Of a DNA stretch of 11,879 nt, positions 7,433 to 11,879 are shown one piece after another (the stretch's first letter is position 1; every line of letters starts with the position of its first letter). A program made the position numbers and the translations under genes. Origin of the DNA: Desulfatibacillaceae bacterium (GTDB lineage Bacteria; Desulfobacterota; Desulfobacteria; Desulfobacterales; Desulfatibacillaceae); contig JASEHB010000017.1 of NCBI GenBank assembly GCA_030018745.1, positions 1-11,879 on the forward strand. Reading direction: 5' to 3'. Below the pieces are notes generated by a model, which was given only the letters and a program-made list of their open reading frames with translations, did not search any database and had not been told where the DNA came from.

Positions 7433-7786
7433 ATGTCCCCAGGTCGCGTTGCCCTGTTTGCCTTTTCCAATGAGGCTTCCTGCTTTATCCATGTTCTGCT
7501 CAATGCACTGGATTTTGCAGACAAGGGCTGGATAGCCCGGATAGTGGTTGAAGGCGGGGCAACAGCAGTGATTCCAGAGGTTGCCCGGCCGGATCATGCC
7601 CTCAACAGCCTGTTTGTCCAGGCCCTGGAAAGAGACCTTTTTGACGGCGCCTGCAAGGCATGCTCCACCCAGTTTGGTGTGGCAGATAAGGTGCAAAAGG
7701 CAGGACTGCGCCTTCTTCACGAAATGAAGGGACATCCCAGCATGGCCTGGTACAGGCAAATGGGCCATGAAATCATCACCTTTTAG
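7433..7786 (+). CDS. DsrE-like family protein
   Basis: This 117-residue cytoplasmic protein looks like the DsrE/F fold. A first strand VALFAFS is followed by a helix holding C17, then a second strand around ARIVVEGGATAV. A later loop contains C74-K-A-C77, where sulfur-carrying DsrE/TusD proteins place their active cysteine. Family members bind or relay persulfide sulfur, but many relatives are uncharacterised, so sulfur transfer is only a possibility. AAAGGAG (about 7419-7425) precedes the ATG at seven bases. It lies 45 bases after the ferredoxin gene in the same direction and probably the same transcript. It is not the dissimilatory DsrEFH operon, whose partners are absent. Confidence 0.75.
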   Translation: MSPGRVALFAFSNEASCFIHVLLNALDFADKGWIARIVVEGGATAVIPEVARPDHALNSLFVQALERDLFDGACKACSTQFGVADKVQKAGLRLLHEMKGHPSMAWYRQMGHEIITF

Positions 7787-7807
7787 GGCCGCGTAAAAAA
7801 GGGCTTC

Positions 7808-8503
7808 TTGGTTAAACAGGACGACAACGCAAAAATCCGGGGCCGCGCTCTTAAAAAACAGGTGCTCTCCCTTATTATGAATCTTGAGGGGGAGCACCTG
7901 GAAAAAGCCCTGGAAGATTTTGAACCCCGCAGGGTGGCAAGCCCCCTTATCGGCCTTCTTTGCTCCGGCAGGCCGCCAATACGCTGGAAGGCCGTTGCTG
8001 CTTTAGGATTTGTGACAGACCGGCTTGCCAGCCAAAAGCCGGAATCCGCCAGGGAAATAATGCGCCGCTTTTTGTGGCAGATGAATGAGGAATCCGGAGG
8101 AATAGGCTGGGGCGTGCCCGAAGCAATGGGCGAGGCAATGGCCAGAAACCCCATGCTGGCCAATGAGTTTGGCAGCATTCTGGTTTCCTATCTTGCCCCG
8201 GGCGGCAATTATCTGGAGCATGACCCCATAAGGGCCGCAGTTGTGTGGGGCATAGGAAGAATGGCCCAGACCCGGCCGGAAATTGCAGCCCCTGCCAAAG
8301 ACGGCCTTCTTGCAAGCCTTACTTCAAACGACCGGATTGAGCGGGCCTACGCTGCCTGGGCGCTTGCCCAGCTTGGCGAAAAGCTTCCCGCAGACGCCAT
8401 ATCCCGCATTGTTCAGGATAAACAGCCCGTAACGATTATGGATGATGGGCGGATTCTTGAGCTTGCTCCTGCCAGCCTTGCGGAGGCGAAAGACAATATA
8501 TGA
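7808..8503 (+). CDS. HEAT-like helical-repeat protein, unknown function
   Basis: This 231-residue all-helical soluble protein shows repeated helix pairs of HEAT or PBS-lyase type, e.g. VASPLIGLLCSG then IRWKAVAALGFV, and IRAAVVWGIGRMAQ then ERAYAAWALAQLG. Such repeats usually form a curved protein-binding scaffold. No catalytic motif or signal peptide is seen. The start is a TTG at 7808 with a modest AAAGGG-type site just before it; the first in-frame ATG is at 7877 and would cut 23 residues, so the start is uncertain. It follows the DsrE-like gene by 21 bases in the same frame behind a TAG stop. Its stop overlaps the next start (ATGA), so the next protein is a likely partner. Confidence 0.72.
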   Translation: MVKQDDNAKIRGRALKKQVLSLIMNLEGEHLEKALEDFEPRRVASPLIGLLCSGRPPIRWKAVAALGFVTDRLASQKPESAREIMRRFLWQMNEESGGIGWGVPEAMGEAMARNPMLANEFGSILVSYLAPGGNYLEHDPIRAAVVWGIGRMAQTRPEIAAPAKDGLLASLTSNDRIERAYAAWALAQLGEKLPADAISRIVQDKQPVTIMDDGRILELAPASLAEAKDNI

Positions 8504-9285
8504 AGCCCGCCCTTGCAGAGGATGAGCTGGAGCACTGGTACGCCCGCTACAACAACCGGAGCTTTGTGGGGGCGGATCCGGTGGGATTTGTCCACGCCTT
8601 TGACGACCCGGACGACTGCCAGGTGGCAGGCCTTATAGCCTCTTGCCTGGCCTATGGCCGCGTGGCGCAGATATCTTCAATTGTCAGCCGGGTTCTTGGG
8701 GTGATGGGGCCTTCCCCTGCCGCCTTTATCCGCAACACCCCCCAAAAGGATTTTCCGCCCCTTGTCTGCAACATGGGGCACCGCTTCTGCAAGGGCAATG
8801 ACATTGCAAGCCTGCTTGCAGCCATAAAACGCCTGTCCCTTGAATACGGCAGCCTGGAAGAAGCCTTCTGCCTTGGCCTTTCCCCCGGCCATGAAACCGT
8901 GCTGCCCGCGCTGGCAGGCTTTGCCCAAAAACTCATTGCAGCAGGCTTTGACAGCCCCAACCACCTTGTGCCAGCCGTAGCGCGCGGCAGCGCCTGCAAG
9001 CGGCTTAACCTGTATCTGCGCTGGATGACAAGAAGCGACAACATTGATGTTGGCATCTGGAAAAGCGTTTCCCCGGCTAAACTCATCATCCCGCTGGATA
9101 TTCACATGCACCGCCAATGCCTGGCCTTTGGGCTGACCAAACGCAAGGCCGCAGACATGAAAACCGCCCTGGAAGTGACCGCTGCATTTCGGCGATTTGC
9201 GCCAAAAGACCCTGTCCGCTACGACTTTGCCATAACACGGCGCTCAATGGAGCAGCAGAGCGGCAAACCCCATGCAGCTTCTTAA
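8500..9285 (+). CDS. TIGR02757 (DUF2400) family protein
   Basis: This 261-residue protein carries hallmark segments of the family: DDCQVAGLIASCLAYGRV near the N-terminus, then KRLNLYLRWMTR, then KLIIPLDIHMHRQCLAFGLT. The C-terminal end holds ALEVTAAFRRFAPKDPVRYDFA. The middle recalls helix-hairpin-helix DNA-glycosylase folds, but I see no clear iron-sulfur cysteine set. The family function is not known to me; it is common in anaerobic and deltaproteobacterial genomes. The ATG overlaps the stop of the helical-repeat gene by ATGA, which implies coupled translation. The gene ends 68 bases from a convergent dehydrogenase, so it closes this operon. A role in oxidative DNA damage would be speculation from fold and context. 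Confidence 0.85.
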   Translation: MKPALAEDELEHWYARYNNRSFVGADPVGFVHAFDDPDDCQVAGLIASCLAYGRVAQISSIVSRVLGVMGPSPAAFIRNTPQKDFPPLVCNMGHRFCKGNDIASLLAAIKRLSLEYGSLEEAFCLGLSPGHETVLPALAGFAQKLIAAGFDSPNHLVPAVARGSACKRLNLYLRWMTRSDNIDVGIWKSVSPAKLIIPLDIHMHRQCLAFGLTKRKAADMKTALEVTAAFRRFAPKDPVRYDFAITRRSMEQQSGKPHAAS

Positions 9286-9353
9286 AATCAGCGGGTAAAA
9301 GGCTAAACCGGTTTCAAAATCTGTTTTCGGGTTAATGGTTTGCCTTCTTCCTG

Positions 9354-10328
9354 TCACTTGTCAAAAACCTTTGGGTTAAGGCAGTTGGGCGGTTTTTTGC
9401 CTGAAAGCATGGCCACAAGGTTTTTGGCTGCAAGTACGGCCATGTCCGTGCGCGCCCTTACAGTTGCCGAGCCGGTATGGGCTGCAAGAACAACGGTGTC
9501 CAGACGGGTCAGGCCAGGGGTGATATTTGGCTCAAACTCGTAAACATCCAGCCCTGCCCCGGCAATTGTTCCCCGCTCCAGCGCCCGCACAAGGGCAGCC
9601 TCATCCACCACAGGCCCCCTTGCCGTGTTTATGAGATAAGCTGTGGGCTTCATGGCGGCAAAGGCCTTTTCATCGAACAGATGGCGCGTTTTTTCGGTTA
9701 GGGGGGTGTGAATGCTCACAAAATCAGCCTGGGCCAGCAGGGTTTCAAAATCAACCCTTTTGGCCTGTAGCTTTTTTTCCAGCAGGGCATTTTGCGGCCC
9801 GCAATAAATGACCTGCATGGAAAAACCGGCAGACATGAGCGCCATTGCAGTGCCTATGCGGCCAGGCCCCAAAATGCCAAGGGTCTTGCCGCTGATGCCC
9901 TCCCCTAAAAACTCCAGGGGGTTCCAGCCCTTCCATTTTCCGCTGCGAACTGCCGCATCCGAGGCCACCACCTTGCGGCACGCTGCAAAAAGCAGCGCCC
10001 AGGCCATTTCCGCGGTTGCCTCCGTTAGCACGCCGGGGGTGTTGGAAACAGGTATCCCTCTTCTGGTGGCCTCATTCACATCAATGTTGTCAAAGCCCAC
10101 GGCATAGTTGGCATACCCTTTCAGTTTGGGGGCATGGTCAAAAAATTCCCTGTCAATGGAGTCGGTCAGAAGCCCGACAACGCCGTGGCAGTCCTTGACT
10201 TTTTCGTAAAGCTCCTGCCTTGTGAGGGGCCTGTCCAAGGAATTGACCTCAACAGCAGCACACTCTTTGAGCATGTCAATTCCCTGGCCCGGAATGGCGC
10301 GGGTCACGAAAACACGAAAAGGAGGCAT
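9354..10328 (-). CDS. D-2-hydroxyacid dehydrogenase (glycerate/glyoxylate reductase type)
   Basis: This 324-residue protein has the split substrate domain and a Rossmann domain (about 100-290). The nucleotide loop is G154-P-G156-R-I-G159. The catalytic triad is R237 (NTARGP), E266 (EFEP) and H284 (AAHTGS). The best match in style is D-glycerate dehydrogenase or glyoxylate/hydroxypyruvate reductase, an NAD(P)H enzyme of C2-C3 metabolism; the exact substrate cannot be read. After the second Rossmann strand the usual acidic residue is replaced by CGP (about 176-178), which may favour NADPH. The ATG at 10328 has CAGGGA about seven bases upstream; an in-frame TTG at 10373 would add 15 residues without support. 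It is transcribed against the preceding operon and away from hpt. Confidence 0.9.
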   Translation of the reverse strand: MPPFRVFVTRAIPGQGIDMLKECAAVEVNSLDRPLTRQELYEKVKDCHGVVGLLTDSIDREFFDHAPKLKGYANYAVGFDNIDVNEATRRGIPVSNTPGVLTEATAEMAWALLFAACRKVVASDAAVRSGKWKGWNPLEFLGEGISGKTLGILGPGRIGTAMALMSAGFSMQVIYCGPQNALLEKKLQAKRVDFETLLAQADFVSIHTPLTEKTRHLFDEKAFAAMKPTAYLINTARGPVVDEAALVRALERGTIAGAGLDVYEFEPNITPGLTRLDTVVLAAHTGSATVRARTDMAVLAAKNLVAMLSGKKPPNCLNPKVFDK

Positions 10329-10362
10329 GATAATATCCCTGTTTTTATTGATAATATTGTCA
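10326..10362 (-). repeat. 9-bp direct repeat spaced 21 bp in the dehydrogenase leader
   Basis: TGATAATAT occurs at 10328-10336 and again at 10349-10357 on the + strand (ATATTATCA on the coding strand), 21 bp apart, or two helical turns. The first copy touches the start codon and the second sits in the 5' leader. The second also forms an imperfect 14-bp dyad, TGATAAT facing ATTGTCA (10349-10362). Same-face spacing fits a repressor site, but chance in an AT-rich leader cannot be excluded. Confidence 0.45.
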
Positions 10363-10378
10363 CCACCAGGCAAATCCC

Positions 10379-10406
10379 AAGATATTTGCTTTCAAAAATG
10401 CGTCAA
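10379..10406 (-). promoter_or_regulatory. Candidate promoter of the dehydrogenase
   Basis: On the minus strand TTGACG (10406-10401) is followed after 16 bases by TATCTT (10384-10379). Transcription would start near 10372, giving a leader of about 44 bases that contains the direct repeat and the ribosome binding site. Confidence 0.4.
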
Positions 10407-10465
10407 ACAGGTTTAAAAAAAGGCGTAAGGCTCCAATCATGCAGGACTTTTCCCTTGCAGAGCCA

Positions 10466-10496
10466 TTGACACAGGGCTGTATTTTGGATATTTAAT
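10466..10496 (+). promoter_or_regulatory. Candidate promoter of hpt
   Basis: A perfect TTGACA lies at 10466-10471. The -10 is unclear: TATTTA at 17 bases (10489-10494) or TTTAAT at 19 bases (10491-10496). The leader to hpt would be about 100 bases. It includes GCATGGC at 10509-10515 repeated at 10527-10533. Confidence 0.35.
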
Positions 10497-10600
10497 AATA
10501 ATCTGATAGCATGGCAACCTTTCTTTGCATGGCTTTTCCTCCATATTGAATTCAGGCTGGCGGGCCGCAAAGCGCCTGGGCGCGCCTGGCAGGGAGAATC

Positions 10601-11119
10601 ATGGACAAGCTGGAACCTGTTTTTAGCCCCCGTGAGCTGGAAAAGACCGTGGAGCGGATTGCCGGGGAGATTTCGCGGGATTTTTGCGGCCAGGATGTGG
10701 TGCTGGTGGGAGTTCTCAACGGGGCATTCATTTTTCTGGCGGACCTGGTCAGGCGGCTCACTGTGAACAGTTTCATAGACTTCGTTCGCGTGGCAAGCTA
10801 TGGTAAGGGCATGGAAAGCTCCGGCGAGCTTAAGCTTACAAAGGATGTGGAAACAGACCTTGAAGGAAAAAATGTCATAATTGTTGAGGATATACTGGAT
10901 ACGGGCCTCACAATTGAGTTTTTGCTGAAGCATTTTGCAGCAAAAAAACCTCGTTCCATTTCCGTGTGCGCCATGATTGACAAAACAAAGCGCAGAAAAA
11001 CGGCCGTATGCGCCCAATACGCGGGCCATACTGTGGAGGATGGATTTCTTGTGGGCTACGGCCTGGACTGGGCCGAAAAATATCGCTGCCTTCCCGGAAT
11101 TTACTGTGTAAAACCCTAA
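10601..11119 (+). CDS. hpt: Hypoxanthine phosphoribosyltransferase
   Basis: This 172-residue cytoplasmic purine-salvage enzyme joins hypoxanthine (or guanine) to PRPP to make IMP or GMP. The family landmarks are in order: the LNGA loop (39-42), the flexible ASYG region (65-68), the PRPP-binding IIVEDILDTGLT (93-104) with its acidic pair E96-D97 and D100, the base-contacting K128 region, and FLVGYGLDW (149-157) near the C-terminus. Length is normal. AGGGAG (10591-10596) lies four bases before the ATG. It is divergent from the dehydrogenase and only 15 bases ahead of the zinc-ribbon gene, so those two are probably co-transcribed. It has no evident link to the oxygen-defence genes. Confidence 0.95.
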   Translation: MDKLEPVFSPRELEKTVERIAGEISRDFCGQDVVLVGVLNGAFIFLADLVRRLTVNSFIDFVRVASYGKGMESSGELKLTKDVETDLEGKNVIIVEDILDTGLTIEFLLKHFAAKKPRSISVCAMIDKTKRRKTAVCAQYAGHTVEDGFLVGYGLDWAEKYRCLPGIYCVKP

Positions 11120-11134
11120 AAAGCGGGGAAACTC

Positions 11135-11879
11135 ATGATAGTCAACTGCCCGAAATGCGCCACCAAATTGAGCCTGGATGACAGCCTGGTCAAGGGCAAG
11201 AAGGTCAAGGTCCGCTGCGCGGTATGTCAGGATATTTTTTCCGCCGGGCCTCTGCCCGATGCCTCCCTGGGCCTTGGCGCAGACCTGGATCTGGATCTCA
11301 ACCTGGATCTTTCCGAGCTTGGAGATCTGGAAGCAGGGCTGGAGGACGCCCTTTCCGAAGCCCCTGAAGAAAGGCTTTCCCCCCTGGCTGACAGCGGAGA
11401 TCTGGACCTCAACCTGCCAAATCTTGATGATTTGGAGGATGGTCTGGCATCGGCCATGTCCTCTCCCGGCGGAGAATCCCAGCCCGCAGCCCCGCAGGCC
11501 GCCCGTCCCCCGGAGCCGCCCCTTATTGATGATGAGGACACACTTGGCGAGCTTGGCGATCTTTCCGATGACGACCTTGCCCTGTCAGCAGACGAAGAGC
11601 CTTCTGCAAAACCTGCTGATGACATGGGCGAGCTGCCTGATCTGGCCGCTGAAATTGAAGATGGCCTGGGCGGAGATTCCCCTTCCCAGGACCTGTTGGC
11701 CGACAAGGACGAGGACACTTTAGGCGACCTTGGCGACCTGGCTGATGAAGACCTGGCCCTGGCCGCTGATGAAGGCCCTGCTGCAAAACCTGTTGATGAC
11801 ATGGGCGAGCTGCCTGATCTGGCTGCTGAAATTGAAGATGGCCTGGGCGGAGATTCCCCTTCCCAGGACCTGTTGGCCG
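11135..11879 (+). CDS. Zinc-ribbon (MJ0042-type) protein with acidic tandem repeats, partial
   Basis: The frame is open from an ATG at 11135 to the window edge, giving 248 codons; the end is missing. Residues 1-37 form a finger of the MJ0042 type: C5-x2-C8 and C28-x2-C31 with VKVRCAVC between. The rest is a low-complexity acidic region rich in D, L, E and P (DLDLDLNLDLSELGDLEAG) with no membrane segment yet. From residue 133 a 59-residue unit begins, recognisable by DEDTLGELGDL, DDMGELPDLAAEIEDGLGG and SPSQDLLA, and a second copy follows directly. Many deltaproteobacterial proteins of this kind have a membrane anchor and C-terminal domain farther on; that part is outside the window. Function is unknown. 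GGGGA before the ATG is a modest ribosome binding site. Confidence 0.85.
   Translation, partial: MIVNCPKCATKLSLDDSLVKGKKVKVRCAVCQDIFSAGPLPDASLGLGADLDLDLNLDLSELGDLEAGLEDALSEAPEERLSPLADSGDLDLNLPNLDDLEDGLASAMSSPGGESQPAAPQAARPPEPPLIDDEDTLGELGDLSDDDLALSADEEPSAKPADDMGELPDLAAEIEDGLGGDSPSQDLLADKDEDTLGDLGDLADEDLALAADEGPAAKPVDDMGELPDLAAEIEDGLGGDSPSQDLLA
11531..11879 (+). repeat. 177-bp in-frame tandem repeat, second copy cut by the window
   Basis: Copy one spans 11531-11707 and copy two starts at 11708 and is truncated at the edge. The unit is 177 bases, exactly 59 codons, so the reading frame is kept. The 3' half is almost identical: only one difference is seen from GATGACATGGGC onward (GGCCGCT in copy one, GGCTGCT in copy two). 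The 5' half has diverged more (e.g. LSDDDLALS against LADEDLALA). More copies may follow. Confidence 0.9.

Noticed and set aside
7784..7810. Read-through of the TAG between the DsrE-like and helical-repeat genes (same frame), e.g. a pyrrolysine fusion
   Set aside because: The DsrE-like protein is complete at its normal length, a start with a modest ribosome binding site follows, and no pyrrolysine machinery or read-through element is visible.
6971..7897. 308-codon minus-strand frame opposite roo, ferredoxin and the DsrE-like gene
   Set aside because: It is antisense to three genes with clear motifs and ribosome binding sites; no family resemblance was seen.
9305..9314. AAACCGGTTT palindrome as a bidirectional terminator between convergent genes
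   Set aside because: It is a 10-bp palindrome with no loop and no T-run on either side.
10329..10373. Upstream TTG start for the dehydrogenase
   Set aside because: It adds 15 residues unlike the family, lies before the true ribosome binding site, and would place the start at the predicted transcription start.
11227..11802. Serine-rich minus-strand frame opposite the acidic repeat protein
   Set aside because: The serine/arginine composition is simply the complement of the Asp/Leu/Glu-rich repeats. The + strand frame has a ribosome binding site and a zinc finger.

Overview
The window reads as chromosome of a strict anaerobe, most likely a sulfate-reducing or related member of the Desulfobacterota (the former Deltaproteobacteria). 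That assignment is inference. It rests on a complete reductive oxygen-defence set (two-iron desulfoferrodoxin, rubrerythrin, non-haem ferritin, rubredoxin, flavo-diiron oxygen reductase), a periplasmic multihaem cytochrome c of class III character, a DsrE-like protein, and strong AGGAGG-type ribosome binding sites. No tRNA, rRNA, insertion sequence, phage gene or CRISPR array was seen.

Region 1 (about 275-5612, + strand) is a peroxide/superoxide/iron island. A 60-residue cysteine-rich protein comes first, then a Fur-family regulator with all PerR-type residues in place. Rubrerythrin follows behind its own clear promoter, then desulfoferrodoxin, ferritin, a 51-residue rubredoxin-like protein, a 699-residue thioredoxin-fold/six-hairpin protein (DUF255/YyaL family) and a small exported triheme cytochrome c. 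A strong terminator closes this block.

Region 2 (about 5739-9285, + strand) starts with a 52-residue rubredoxin and a GC-rich terminator or attenuator hairpin. Then come the flavo-diiron oxygen reductase (Roo/FprA), a translationally coupled small ferredoxin, a DsrE-like protein, a helical-repeat protein and a coupled TIGR02757-family protein. Together the blocks could remove superoxide (desulfoferrodoxin), peroxide (rubrerythrin) and dioxygen (Roo), fed by rubredoxin and perhaps ferredoxin, while ferritin holds iron out of Fenton chemistry and PerR senses peroxide.

Region 3 (9354-10328, - strand) is a D-2-hydroxyacid dehydrogenase that converges on region 2. It has its own leader with a 9-bp direct repeat spaced 21 bp apart.

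Region 4 (10601 to the window end, + strand) holds hypoxanthine phosphoribosyltransferase and the start of a zinc-ribbon protein. The acidic tail of that protein carries a nearly identical 177-bp tandem duplication and runs off the window.

The individual families are known. What deserves attention is the grouping: unknown small cysteine proteins, a DUF255 protein and an exported cytochrome within a PerR-headed defence island, and several unexplained inverted and direct repeats in the gaps.
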